Below are positions 1-7,562 of a stretch of DNA of 7,726 bases, in pieces. Origin of the DNA: Pseudomonadota bacterium (GTDB lineage: Bacteria > Pseudomonadota > Alphaproteobacteria > Acetobacterales > Acetobacteraceae); the NCBI GenBank assembly GCA_023390705.1, contig JAEWCI010000196.1:1-7726 (forward strand). Direction: 5' to 3'. How positions within the stretch are numbered: position 1 is the stretch's first letter; each line of letters begins with the position of its first letter. A model generated the notes under the pieces. That model was not told where the DNA came from and searched no databases. It worked only from the letters and a program-made list of their open reading frames with translations. The translations under genes were made by a program, and so were the position numbers.

Positions 1-101
1 GTGTCAACACAAAGGCGCGCCGGTATGACTCCTTTTCTGGTGCGCAGCTGCCGCCTGCGACAGGGACCCGGCAGCCCCGCGCACTGCGATGATCCGCCGA
101 A

Positions 102-2099
102 TCACTCGCCCGCCACTTCCAGCCTTGCCAATGCTTCTTCCGCTTCACGGTCGCCCAGGGCAATAGCGCGGCGATACCAACCCGCAGCCATGGCAGGATC
201 GCCCGGGATCACGCCACCGAACCGGGCCAGGAAGGCCGGGTCATAGGTTTTGCCGGCAGCAGTGGCCGCATGGCCGTCCCCGCCAGCGGCTGCTCGTTCG
301 TACAGTAGCCGTGCAGCCGAAAGATCGCCGAGCGCGAGCATGGCGTCACCACGCTGGATCAGCGCCAGAAGCATGGCCGGGGCCATGCGAACTTGCCGGG
401 TGGTGGCATTCAGCGCGGCAGACGCCTCCACCCTTTCAGCAGGCCTTGCCGGCATGCTGGCCGCGACGTCATGAGACCGCCTCGCCTCCTCTCGCTCTTC
501 CGAAGCAGAGGCCCCTTCTGGGCTTTGCGCAGGATTGGAGGAGACGGACATCGCCACCGGAGCGGCGGCAGGGGAATCACCAGGGGCCGTAACGCCCGAT
601 GCCGTGGACCTCTCGGGCGAAGCAGATTCCACGCCCGGCCTGGCCGGATCGCCTGGCCGTTCGGAAAGCGCGGCAATCACCGGCATCGCTGACTCCGCCC
701 TCTCCGTGCCAGCCGGTTCCGTTGGCGCCGGGAGGACAGGACCGCCAGCGCTTTCATGCCGCGCTCCACCAGCCCCGGCCGGCATCGAGGCAGTCGTACC
801 GGTCTCAACATCCGAAGCCGCAGGAGAGGCTTGCGGATTTCCGGCAATCTCCGTCGGCTGCTCCACAGGAGGATGAGCAGCATCCGGGGAGCCCGGCGTG
901 GCAAGCTTCGGGAGGTTGGGAGACGGCTGTACCTGTTCCGAGCCCAATCCCGCCGTATCCTCGGGTGGACCCGGTATCCCAGCTTCGGCTGGTGGCGCCC
1001 CTGCCCGTTCGGGCAGGGCTGGTTCTATTGCGAATACAGGAGCGGCCGCAGAACCGGCGCCCCCAGGCTCCGGCTCCTCAACACCAGCACGGGGCGCTCC
1101 AGCATCGGTCGTGACGGCTGCCGGCGCAGCCGGCCGATGACTCGCAGTCTCGGCGGGGTGTGGTTCCGGCCCGGACAATTCCGCGCCGGGCATTCGGTCA
1201 GGCTCTCTTGCCGCGATCAGGTTCAGGGGAGTTCCACCGTTGTGGAACGCAGCCAGGCCTCCCAACGCAAGCATAAGAACGCCACCGGCCAACAGGGCCA
1301 CGGATCGGTGACGCGAACTGCGGTTGCCCCGCGGCTCGTCTTCCCCTGTGTCATCCTTCGGTGCGGTCCCATCCGGACAGGATGAACCATCCTTGAAAGC
1401 CAGGGGCAAAGAGTGAGGCGGGAGCCCGGAAGAGGCAGCCTGCCTTCGCGCCCCTTGCCCGGCTTCCGTACCGGCCGGCAGGGATGCCAGCAGGGGTTGC
1501 GGGATGGGCACGCCAGGCGCGGGCCGGAGAGCTTCCTCGCTCGCGGAGTTGTTTGCCTCCGATCCTTGAGGCGCATCGGTTCCATTCGCTGGAGCGGGCG
1601 ATTCCTCCTGCATGCCAATGCCCGCAACTTTCCCGCCGGCGAGTATCTCGCAGGCAGCGCGCTCCCAGCCTTCCTCCTTGTCAAGCGACAGCCGCGGCTC
1701 AAGCGCAAAGGCCGCTTCCAGCAGATCCTCCAGCGGCAGTTCGCTCGGCGGCATCACCCGGAAGACGATCGGAGGGTAGCCGCCGAAAATTTCCACAAAG
1801 CCTGCCGCATGCAGCTTGCCCCTGACGCGCTCGATGGCGCCTAGATCCGGGACCTCGCCGAGCAATGCCACGCCGACATCCTTGTGCACCAAGGCGAGCA
1901 AGGTCGTATCGGGCTCCGAGGCAAGGCCATGAAGCTGGTGGACCATTGCCCAGCCACGTCCCAGATTGGCCACGGCAGGGCAGGCTGCATCCTCCTGGTT
2001 CTGCGGCAACGAAGGCTGCGCCTGGACATGCCCTTCCAGGAAATCTTCCCGGGATTGAGCGGAACCCGTCAGAGCTGGTGTCATGGCATTCGAACTCAT
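102..2099 (-). CDS. Single-pass membrane protein with Pro/Ala-rich linker and C-terminal Sel1/TPR-like domain, function unknown
   Basis: A 665-residue protein that I cannot name. Residues ~45-155 form a compact predicted alpha/beta domain containing the stretch LALVHKDVGVALLGEVPD; its 'V-H-x-x-x-G-V-A-L-L' strand pattern faintly recalls NERD/nuclease-like folds, but no catalytic set is visible. Residues ~265-285 (SVALLAGGVLMLALGGLAAF) make one membrane helix preceded by the basic stretch RGNRSSRHR, so the positive-inside rule puts the N-terminus in the cytoplasm and the C-terminus in the periplasm. Residues ~290-570 are low-complexity Pro/Ala/Gly/Ser/Glu, probably disordered. Residues ~574-663 carry two helical-repeat units (GDLSAARLLYERAAAGGD; DPAMAAGWYRRAIALGD) typical of Sel1/TPR proteins, which usually mediate protein contacts. 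The stop is TGA at 102-104. The ATG at 2097-2099 has no clear Shine-Dalgarno, and an in-frame stop lies just upstream at 2112-2114; Met6 is an alternative start. An envelope scaffold role is inference only. Confidence 0.85.
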   Translation of the reverse strand: MSSNAMTPALTGSAQSREDFLEGHVQAQPSLPQNQEDAACPAVANLGRGWAMVHQLHGLASEPDTTLLALVHKDVGVALLGEVPDLGAIERVRGKLHAAGFVEIFGGYPPIVFRVMPPSELPLEDLLEAAFALEPRLSLDKEEGWERAACEILAGGKVAGIGMQEESPAPANGTDAPQGSEANNSASEEALRPAPGVPIPQPLLASLPAGTEAGQGARRQAASSGLPPHSLPLAFKDGSSCPDGTAPKDDTGEDEPRGNRSSRHRSVALLAGGVLMLALGGLAAFHNGGTPLNLIAAREPDRMPGAELSGPEPHPAETASHRPAAPAAVTTDAGAPRAGVEEPEPGGAGSAAAPVFAIEPALPERAGAPPAEAGIPGPPEDTAGLGSEQVQPSPNLPKLATPGSPDAAHPPVEQPTEIAGNPQASPAASDVETGTTASMPAGAGGARHESAGGPVLPAPTEPAGTERAESAMPVIAALSERPGDPARPGVESASPERSTASGVTAPGDSPAAAPVAMSVSSNPAQSPEGASASEEREEARRSHDVAASMPARPAERVEASAALNATTRQVRMAPAMLLALIQRGDAMLALGDLSAARLLYERAAAGGDGHAATAAGKTYDPAFLARFGGVIPGDPAMAAGWYRRAIALGDREAEEALARLEVAGE

Positions 2100-2230
2100 A
2101 TCCGGCGCAGGTTAAGGAGAAAGGACTCCCATATCCACTCCGAATATTCTTCCCGGATAGGGCTGGACCTGCACCCGGCGAGCATGCCTGGGCGGCGGAT
2201 GGTTCCGGCCAAGTCCCTTTTTAGTGCAGT

Positions 2231-2242
2231 GATCGGACGATC
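2231..2242. repeat. Short inverted repeat GATCG-GA-CGATC
   Basis: Two perfect 5-base arms (2231-2235 and 2238-2242) are separated by two bases, in the divergent gap upstream of both flanking genes. The size and place fit an operator for a dimeric regulator, but so short a palindrome can arise by chance. Confidence 0.3.
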
Positions 2243-2276
2243 TCGCCGGCTGCCGTTCGTTTGCTCGGTAGCTCTT

Positions 2277-2302
2277 TCCCCTCCCGAAAAAGGGAGACGG
2301 GA
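2277..2302. repeat. Hairpin with GAAAAA loop
   Basis: CTCCC (2281-2285) pairs with GGGAG (2292-2296) around the loop GAAAAA. An outer TCCC (2277-2280) pairs with GGGA (2299-2302) across a two-base bulge, giving about nine pairs. There is no T-run directly after it on either strand, so it is not a canonical intrinsic terminator. It could act in the leader of the minus-strand transcript. Confidence 0.45.
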
Positions 2303-2417
2303 TGGTTTGAGCCGGAAATCTTTACCGTCATGCACAGGTTTGTGGCCTCCGCATCCGGCTCCTTAGCGCAACATCATTCTTGGACCCACGCCAAGCGGAT
2401 TCGGGCCATGCAAGTGC

Positions 2418-2421
2418 GGAG
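2418..2421 (+). promoter_or_regulatory. Ribosome binding site deciding the 2429 start
   Basis: GGAG lies seven bases before the ATG at 2429-2431. This favours that start over the ATG at 2408 and the more distant 2261 start in the same frame. Confidence 0.5.
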
Positions 2422-2428
2422 ATCGCCT

Positions 2429-2650
2429 ATGGGCAAGCGCGTGATCGCAGCCATCCGTACCGACGGGACGCTACCGCCGCTCTATCTCCTCGGCTTCCGC
2501 GATGACGGCGCCGCCTGGGTATGCCGCTGGACACTGAGCCGCGCGCACGCCCGGTGGTTTGATGCAGAGGAAGCGGAAATCGAGGCGAAGATGCTGGCCC
2601 GCCACCATGCGGGGTGGCGCGTTCTGTCGCCGGAGCCGGTGGGCGCCTGA
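2429..2650 (+). CDS. Small hypothetical protein, 73 aa
   Basis: This gene encodes a 73-residue soluble protein of unknown function. The frame is open further upstream, but the ATG at 2429 is chosen because GGAG (2418-2421) sits seven bases before it and the upstream residues lack protein-like character. The sequence begins MGKRVIAAIR, has a short strand-rich front half (LPPLYLLGFRDDGAAWVCRW) and an acidic/basic helix (FDAEEAEIEAKMLARHH) near the end. It has no signal peptide, membrane segment or recognisable motif; one Cys (C32) and four Trp are present. It stands alone, divergent from the membrane protein and convergent with the diguanylate cyclase. The compact fold-like pattern and good ribosome site argue for a real gene, but I cannot assign a family. 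Confidence 0.6.
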   Translation: MGKRVIAAIRTDGTLPPLYLLGFRDDGAAWVCRWTLSRAHARWFDAEEAEIEAKMLARHHAGWRVLSPEPVGA

Positions 2651-2787
2651 ACCGACACCTTCCCGAAGCCGGGCGGACCGTGCAGCGGTGGGCAGGGTTG
2701 CGCCTGCGCCTGGGCAGCCACAGCCCTTCCCGAACAACCATTCTCATGAGCCGCCACTTCATGTTCAGACTCCGCCCGAGCCATTCG

Positions 2788-4005
2788 CTATGCCGAGGAG
2801 CAACTCGCCTTCGGCCATGACAGGGCGGGCCCGCCCTCGATATGGAAATGGTGGTTTCCGCTGGCATGGGCCAATGGCTTTGCATGGTACATGAGTGCGT
2901 CCGCAGACTTCAGGAACTCCTCCGCGGAACAGAATTTGTCAGGGCCAACCTGCGCCAGGCCAACGCTCAAGGTAACTCCTGCATGGGTATTGCGCAGGTC
3001 GAATTCGGCGGCCAGCCGCTGCAAGAGCTGGCAGCACTGGTCCGCTGTGGTACGCGGCATCAGGATGCAGAACTCATCGCCGCCGAGGCGCGCCGAAAGA
3101 TCAACCGATCTCGTGGTCCGTTGCAGAGCGGCTGCAAGGCTGCGCAGAACCTCGTCGCCCGCCTCATGCCCAGCCCGGTCGTTCACTTCCTTGAAGTGGT
3201 TCAGGTCGATATAGGCCAAGCACAGGGGCAGGCCGTACCTGCCTGCCACGGCAAGCTCGTGTTCCAGGAAGTCCATGAGCGCACGCCGGTTCAAGAGGCT
3301 GGTCAGCGCGTCCTTGTGCATCAGGTCGTGCAGGCGCGGTGACGCCACGTCCACCTTGATGCCAAGCTGCGAGGCGTAGCGGTCAACCTCGTCCTTGGTT
3401 GCCTCGATCTCGATCAGGTTGGTGGCGACATAGGCTTCGAAGATGAGCTGCGTGTCGATGATGAGGATCTTGTGAAGCGCGGCCTTCAGCGCATTGACGT
3501 CTTTTTCCCAGCCCAGCTCCATGCAGATCGTCTCCACGGTATCTTCGAGAACCGCCTGCAGGTTCCTGTGCCCGCGCATGTACAGCCGCGGTGTCACGCC
3601 AATCCGCTGATGGACTTTGCCGATGCGAAGCCGGCTGCTCACGTAGTCCGCATCATGGATGGCGTCGAACAGGCTCGCGATGTAGTACTGCGTGCTCATC
3701 TTCACACGGTCCAGCGTGTCCGCATCGCCGATGATGAGCGACGTCTCGGTGTCATTGAGCTGAAGCTCATAGAACCGGCCGACGATCCCGGGCATCCTCC
3801 GCTCGATATGCGCGCTTATCCGCCGGAGGCTGGCACGGTCCTGCTCCAGGAAATCGAAGACGTGAAATATGCGGGCGATCTCGCGCTCCCCTATGCCGAT
3901 CATCTTGGCAAGCGTTTGATCAGTAGGCTTCTTCACCGGATCATTCTCCATTGCACCGCCTGTTGGCACAGGCTCCTGGCCGTTCCAACCATTCGACTGG
4001 CGCAT
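2788..4005 (-). CDS. Globin-coupled diguanylate cyclase (GGDEF)
   Basis: This 405-residue cytoplasmic enzyme is predicted to make cyclic di-GMP from two GTP under control of a heme globin sensor. Residues ~35-195 are a sensor-globin domain: RFYEL gives Tyr79 at the usual distal B10-type position, and KVHQRIGVTPRLYMRGH gives proximal heme-ligand His132 in the hallmark 'H-x-R-I-G' context. A linker helix leads to the GGDEF domain from ~231 (DALTSLLNRRAL), with the metal Asp267 in DLNHFK, an intact GGDEF signature at 308-312 and an RxxD inhibitory I-site (Arg299-Asp302) exactly five residues before it. The terminal 'ADALMYHAK' motif is present, followed by an atypical tail. The ATG at 4003-4005 has AAGGA seven bases upstream; a GTG at 4089 would add 28 unlikely residues, and an ATG at 3951 is also possible. 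The domain order is that of DosC/DgcO-type proteins. It follows the chemoreceptor gene on the same strand, suggesting co-transcription. Confidence 0.92.
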   Translation of the reverse strand: MRQSNGWNGQEPVPTGGAMENDPVKKPTDQTLAKMIGIGEREIARIFHVFDFLEQDRASLRRISAHIERRMPGIVGRFYELQLNDTETSLIIGDADTLDRVKMSTQYYIASLFDAIHDADYVSSRLRIGKVHQRIGVTPRLYMRGHRNLQAVLEDTVETICMELGWEKDVNALKAALHKILIIDTQLIFEAYVATNLIEIEATKDEVDRYASQLGIKVDVASPRLHDLMHKDALTSLLNRRALMDFLEHELAVAGRYGLPLCLAYIDLNHFKEVNDRAGHEAGDEVLRSLAAALQRTTRSVDLSARLGGDEFCILMPRTTADQCCQLLQRLAAEFDLRNTHAGVTLSVGLAQVGPDKFCSAEEFLKSADALMYHAKPLAHASGNHHFHIEGGPALSWPKASCSSA

Positions 4006-4012
4006 ATCGGCG

Positions 4013-4017
4013 TCCTT
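4013..4017 (-). promoter_or_regulatory. Ribosome binding site of the globin-GGDEF gene
   Basis: AAGGA (minus strand) stands seven bases before the ATG ending at 4005. It supports this start over the upstream GTG at 4089 (AGGAA, eight bases) and the downstream ATG at 3951, which has only a weak AGGCGG. Confidence 0.5.
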
Positions 4018-4167
4018 GACGCTGCTTCCTTCAGGGCTGTGAGGCGCTTTCGGGAAGCCGGGCCAGCAGCAATGCCTGTGGCCAGGCACCGCAGCGATTC
4101 CTGCATGAGCCTGGCCGTTTCGGCGGACGCAAAATTCAATATGGCGCGGGCTCTTTCCTGCCCTGGC

Positions 4168-6297
4168 TCATGCGGCCTTCCGTATGCTTCCGAGGAGTTC
4201 CATCAGCTCAGAGCGCAGCCGCTCCCCCATCGTGGTAACCTCGGCAATCGCGCCACGCAGATCCCCGAGTGCGGCCTTGGCCTCGTCGGCCGCGCCGCTG
4301 ACCCGCTGCACGCTCGATGTCACCTCGTGGGTACCGGATGCCGCCTCGGAGACGTTCCGCGCGATTTCCCGCGTTGCCGCGCCCTGTTCCTCCACCGCGG
4401 CCGCGATGGCGGTACCGATGCCGTGCGTCTCCTCGATTACCCTCCCGATATCGCCGATGGCCCCGACCACGGCCGAGGTCGCGTCCTGCATCGTCCGGAT
4501 CTGCTCGGCGATCTCCTCGGTCGCCCTGGCCGTCTGCGAAGCGAGCTGCTTCACTTCCGAGGCGACGACCGCAAAGCCCTTCCCATGCTCGCCCGCCCGT
4601 GCAGCCTCGATCGTGGCATTGAGTGCGAGGAGGTTGGTCTGTCCCGCGATATCGGAGATCAACCGCACCACCTCCCCAACGCGCCCAGCCGCTTCGGACA
4701 GCCGCTTCATGGTTTCGTCGGCGCGCCTGGCCTCCGCCACCGCACGGGTGGCAACGGTGGCGGATTGCGCCACCTGGCGAGTGATCTCCTGCACGGAGGA
4801 CGCCAATTCCTCGGCCGCGGCGGCCACTGTCTGCACATTGGCACCGGCCTCCGTGGCCCCGGCCGCCGCCGCTGCCGCCTGTTCGGCACTGTGATCCGCC
4901 GTGGCCGTCAGTCCATCGGCCGAGGCACGCAACTGCGTCGCCGAGGCCGCGAGACCTGCCGCGATGCTGCCGAGGGCCGTATCAATCCGCTCTGCGGTCT
5001 CCAGAGTCGCGCGGCGCCGCTCCAGCTCCGTCGCTTCCGCCACACGCTTCGTCTCGGCGCGCAGTTGCTCGGCCTCGATCAGGCCCTCCCTGAACACTCC
5101 GAGGGCCCGGGTCATGGCACCGATCTCGTCGTTGCGGGTTCGCGGAAGCTCGACGGCCAGGTTGCCTTCAGCAAGTTCCGTCATCGTCCTGGTCAGGCTG
5201 CCCAGTGGCCGGGATACGCGGCGGAGTACGAACACCACGGCGGCTCCGGCCAGGGCCAGGCTGAACAGGCTCAGCGCGGCATAGGACGTGAGGGCCGCTG
5301 TCGCGCCGGATGCCTGCTGGCGCATCAGCTCGGTCGCCGAAGCCCCCATGACAGCACTGAGGCGCAGGAGGCCATCAATAGCTTCCGTCGCCTGCGCAAA
5401 CCACTCACCAGCGGCAAGCGGATAGGCGGCTCCGGCAAGCGCGGCCGTATGGACCGCCCGTCTCGTCTGCTCGAAGCGGCGGAAATAGGCCTCATCGGCA
5501 AGGGCGAAGGCGTCGCGGACCGCGGCCGGCGCATCCACCCCCGTGGCATAGGCCTCCACCATCTGACGGCTGAGTTCCACCTGACCCCGGAATACGCTGA
5601 GCTGCGCCGCCTGCTCAGGACTCAGGCGCTCCCCCGCGGCAATGAGCGCCGCGAAGGCTGCCCGCTCGCGGCCCGCGAACTCCGCCATCACCGAAGCGAA
5701 ATGCTGCATCATCTGGAGTTCGGCCAGCCGGACCCCGGCATCCTCGGACCTGGGAAGCGCCGCAAGCCGCAGGCGCACCGCGGCGGCGATGACGTCCGAT
5801 CCTCGCCGCGCGGCTTCCGTGAGCAGCCCGGCCTGCCTTGCGGCTGCCGGCCGGCTGAGCGCGGCGTCCAACTGAGGCCGGAAGGCCTGCAAGGCACGAT
5901 GAGCCGCCTCCGCCTCCGCCAGCCGCTCCGCCAGGGCGGACCTGGGCGCGGCCAGAGGGCGGAGCCCAGCCGCAGCCTCGGCGAAAGCACTATCGGCCGC
6001 GCGCCGGCGTTCCGCGATGACGCTGCGGATCTCCGCCGAAGCCGGCTCGGCGGCGCCGAGCGCGGCGCTGCCCTCACCACGTTCACGCGCCCAATCCGCC
6101 GCGGCGCCCAGCAGGAGGTCAGCCCTGGTGGCGGCCTCCGTCGCCGCCAGCACGGCGCTGCGCCCCCGCAACGAGACACTCACCTCAAGCGCCGCCACGC
6201 CGATGAGCAGGGTCGCCAACCCGCCAACAACGAGCAACAGGACCGCCCTCAGCGACAATGTGCGCCGGCCGGCCGGCTTCCCTGGTTTCTGGTGCAT
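4168..6297 (-). CDS. Methyl-accepting chemotaxis protein with NIT-like sensory domain
   Basis: A 709-residue chemoreceptor expected to signal through CheW/CheA. The basic N-terminus (GRRTLSLR) precedes TM1 (~17-38). The ~300-residue periplasmic part is all-helical and resembles a NIT (nitrate/nitrite-sensing) domain: an early RERG helix (~71-74) and a later [14 protein letters not shown] helix (~209-222) followed by the expected L-x-x-F-R-G-Q pattern. TM2 is ~337-358, then a HAMP domain (~359-410, [20 protein letters not shown], with DEIG at 390-393) and a long coiled-coil signalling domain. The conserved hairpin tip is [20 protein letters not shown] plus the following [13 protein letters not shown] (~547-580). 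No C-terminal CheR/CheB-docking pentapeptide is visible (it ends IRKAA). The ATG at 6295-6297 has GGAGG six bases upstream; the frame is open 72 codons further but those residues are not protein-like. The globin-GGDEF gene follows 162 bases downstream. The ligand is inferred from the domain, not shown. Confidence 0.94.
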   Translation of the reverse strand: MHQKPGKPAGRRTLSLRAVLLLVVGGLATLLIGVAALEVSVSLRGRSAVLAATEAATRADLLLGAAADWARERGEGSAALGAAEPASAEIRSVIAERRRAADSAFAEAAAGLRPLAAPRSALAERLAEAEAAHRALQAFRPQLDAALSRPAAARQAGLLTEAARRGSDVIAAAVRLRLAALPRSEDAGVRLAELQMMQHFASVMAEFAGRERAAFAALIAAGERLSPEQAAQLSVFRGQVELSRQMVEAYATGVDAPAAVRDAFALADEAYFRRFEQTRRAVHTAALAGAAYPLAAGEWFAQATEAIDGLLRLSAVMGASATELMRQQASGATAALTSYAALSLFSLALAGAAVVFVLRRVSRPLGSLTRTMTELAEGNLAVELPRTRNDEIGAMTRALGVFREGLIEAEQLRAETKRVAEATELERRRATLETAERIDTALGSIAAGLAASATQLRASADGLTATADHSAEQAAAAAAGATEAGANVQTVAAAAEELASSVQEITRQVAQSATVATRAVAEARRADETMKRLSEAAGRVGEVVRLISDIAGQTNLLALNATIEAARAGEHGKGFAVVASEVKQLASQTARATEEIAEQIRTMQDATSAVVGAIGDIGRVIEETHGIGTAIAAAVEEQGAATREIARNVSEAASGTHEVTSSVQRVSGAADEAKAALGDLRGAIAEVTTMGERLRSELMELLGSIRKAA

Positions 6298-6303
6298 GCC
6301 AAT

Positions 6304-6308
6304 CCTCC
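6304..6308 (-). promoter_or_regulatory. Strong ribosome binding site of the chemoreceptor
   Basis: GGAGG (minus strand, within TGGGAGG) lies six bases before the ATG ending at 6297. It settles the start and excludes the longer 781-codon frame. Confidence 0.75.
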
Positions 6309-6320
6309 CACCGCGTGAAG

Positions 6321-6383
6321 CGGCCGGGGGCAAGCTACAGGGTGGATATTGCCGAAGCTTTAGCGGCGCCGCTTGCCCGGCCG
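6321..6383. repeat. Interrupted inverted repeat in the chemoreceptor leader
   Basis: CGGCCGGGGGCAAGC (6321-6335) and GCTTGCCCGGCCG (6371-6383) are complementary over 13 bases, apart from two extra G in the left arm. The 35-base spacer contains HindIII-like AAGCTT and overlaps the palindrome at 6362-6373. On the minus strand this would form a stable stem-loop about 12 bases before the GGAGG of the chemoreceptor, so it could sit in its 5' leader; it could equally be a protein-binding site. No T-run follows it. Confidence 0.5.
6362..6373. repeat. Perfect 12-bp palindrome AGCGGCGCCGCT
   Basis: This is a perfect dyad in the divergent region between the chemoreceptor and the oxidoreductase. It overlaps the right arm of the longer inverted repeat at 6371-6373, so the two structures would compete. 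It is a possible operator; GC-only palindromes are fairly frequent in such DNA. Confidence 0.4.
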
Positions 6384-6418
6384 GAACGGGCGCGGCACCG
6401 TGGGGAAGGCCGCTTTCA

Positions 6419-6429
6419 GGCGTGACGCC
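6419..6429. repeat. Palindrome GGCGT-G-ACGCC
   Basis: Two perfect 5-base arms flank one central base, about 85 bases before the GTG start of the oxidoreductase. It is the better-placed operator candidate for that gene, but nothing identifies a cognate regulator. Confidence 0.3.
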
Positions 6430-6502
6430 ATGCGCAAGGGGCGCGACAATCATCCCCCGAAGGCACGCCGCGATGCCCGATGGCCTGCCTCCCACGGCAA
6501 CC

Positions 6503-6508
6503 GAGGAG
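6503..6508 (+). promoter_or_regulatory. Ribosome binding site deciding the GTG start at 6516
   Basis: GAGGAG lies seven bases before GTG at 6516-6518. The in-frame ATG at 6480 precedes this site and would place it inside the coding region, so the GTG is preferred. Confidence 0.7.
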
Positions 6509-6515
6509 CCCAACC

Positions 6516-7544
6516 GTGACCAGTCGCTTCCAGTTCGGCCTTGCTCTCCGCGGCCAGTATCCGATGGGCGATGACATCCAGCTTCGTCTGGCCGAACTCC
6601 TGGAGCAGGCCCGCACCGCCGATGCTCTCGGCTTCGACTCCATCACCAAGACCTCGCACCACAGCACCCACCCCTTCCAGGCATTGCAGCAGCTTCCCGT
6701 CCTGGCGCGCCTGACGGCCGAGGTGAAGCGTGCCCGCCTCAATGCCGGCATCGTCCTGCTCGCGCTCTACAAGCCGCTGGAAGTCGCGGAACACTTCGCC
6801 ACGCTCGATGTGCTGGCCGGTGGGCGGCTGATCTTCGGTGCGGCGCTCGGCTACCGCGATGTCGAGTTCAACGCCTTCGGCATCCCGAAATCCCGCCGCG
6901 GCAAGGTGTTCGAGGAGAACCTGATCGCGCTGAAGCGCCTGTGGGCCGAGGACCAGGTCAGCCTAAAGGGATCGCATTTCGAGCTGACGGAGGCATCATG
7001 CCTGCCGAAGCCCGTGCAGCGGCCGCATCCGCCGATCTGGATCGGCGCCGATGCCGATGCGGCGCTCGACCGTGCCGCGCGCCTGGGGGATTGCTGGTAC
7101 ATCAATCCGCACAGCCGGATCAGCACCATCATCCGGCAACTCGATATCTACAAGGCCGCGCTCGACCGCCACGGCAAGCCCTTCCCGGCGGAACTGCCGA
7201 TGCGGCGCGAGCTGTTCGTGGCGAAGACCCGCGCCGAGGCGCTGCGGCTTTGCCGCCCCTATCTGGAGACGAAATACAAGGCCTATCACGACTGGGGCCA
7301 GGACAAGGAGATGCCGGAAGGCGACAACAACCTGGGCCAGGGCTTCGATGAGCTGGTGGGAGACCGCTTCATCATCGGCTCCCCCGATGAGGTGGTGGAG
7401 CAGGTCCTCGCCCTGCACCGCGCCACCGGCATGAACCACCTGATCGCCAGCATCGAATGGCCGGGCATGCCGCCGCGCCTGGTGCTCGACACCATGCACC
7501 TGATCGCGTCGGAGGTGCTGCCGAAGCTGCGGCAGGCGATCTGA
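6516..7544 (+). CDS. LLM-class flavin-dependent oxidoreductase (bacterial luciferase-like)
   Basis: A 342-residue soluble TIM-barrel flavoenzyme of the luciferase-like monooxygenase family, using FMN or F420; substrate unknown. Visible family marks are the N-terminal strand RFQFGLAL, the ADALGFDSI helix-strand (~35-43), the signature stretch [20 protein letters not shown] (97-116) followed by EFNAFGI, then [17 protein letters not shown] (~128-143) and the [13 protein letters not shown] segment (~166-178). The late [14 protein letters not shown] (288-301) is the usual C-terminal barrel helix. Length is normal for the family. The GTG start is chosen from the GAGGAG seven bases ahead. The gene is divergent from the chemoreceptor and ends 18 bases before the stop of the convergent aminotransferase, so it is probably monocistronic. 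Relatives act on alkanesulfonates, nitrilotriacetate, alkanes or phthiodiolone-type substrates; the sequence does not decide between them. Confidence 0.93.
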   Translation: MTSRFQFGLALRGQYPMGDDIQLRLAELLEQARTADALGFDSITKTSHHSTHPFQALQQLPVLARLTAEVKRARLNAGIVLLALYKPLEVAEHFATLDVLAGGRLIFGAALGYRDVEFNAFGIPKSRRGKVFEENLIALKRLWAEDQVSLKGSHFELTEASCLPKPVQRPHPPIWIGADADAALDRAARLGDCWYINPHSRISTIIRQLDIYKAALDRHGKPFPAELPMRRELFVAKTRAEALRLCRPYLETKYKAYHDWGQDKEMPEGDNNLGQGFDELVGDRFIIGSPDEVVEQVLALHRATGMNHLIASIEWPGMPPRLVLDTMHLIASEVLPKLRQAI

Positions 7545-7562
7545 CCAGCCGGCCTGGCGGCC

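Larger units (their letters stand above)
2100..2428. other. Divergent intergenic region between the membrane protein and the 73-aa gene
   Basis: This 329-base gap separates the minus-strand membrane protein from the plus-strand 73-residue gene and should hold both promoters. I see no confident -35/-10 pair. It contains a hairpin at 2277-2302 and a small inverted repeat at 2231-2242, listed separately. A minus-strand GTG-initiated frame (2335 to 2096) overlaps the ATG of the membrane protein as ATGA. Its composition is not convincing as protein, so I leave the region non-coding. Confidence 0.55.

Noticed and set aside
47..75. Possible terminator after the membrane protein: GCTGCCG/CGGCAGC stem with a 15-base loop
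   Set aside because: The stem is only seven pairs, the loop is large and no T-run follows on the minus strand.
535..1385. Several plus-strand frames opposite the Pro/Ala-rich linker
   Set aside because: They arise from the GC-rich, stop-poor antisense of a low-complexity coding region and show no motifs or ribosome sites.
2096..2335. 79-codon minus-strand frame (GTG start) overlapping the membrane-protein start as ATGA
   Set aside because: The ATGA overlap suggests coupling, but the product lacks protein-like patterning, the GGAGG upstream is about ten bases away, and the frame spans the hairpin and dyad.
2658..2734. Direct repeat CCTTCCCGAA at 2658-2667 and 2725-2734
   Set aside because: It is only ten bases in two copies, with no flanking structure or mobile-element features.
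3472..6318. 948-codon open frame on the plus strand, the longest in the window
   Set aside because: Its codon boundaries coincide with those of the cyclase and chemoreceptor on the other strand, so its stops would require TTA, CTA or TCA codons in those genes, which are rare at this GC. The product is Arg/His/Gly-rich without domains, while the minus-strand genes have full motif sets.
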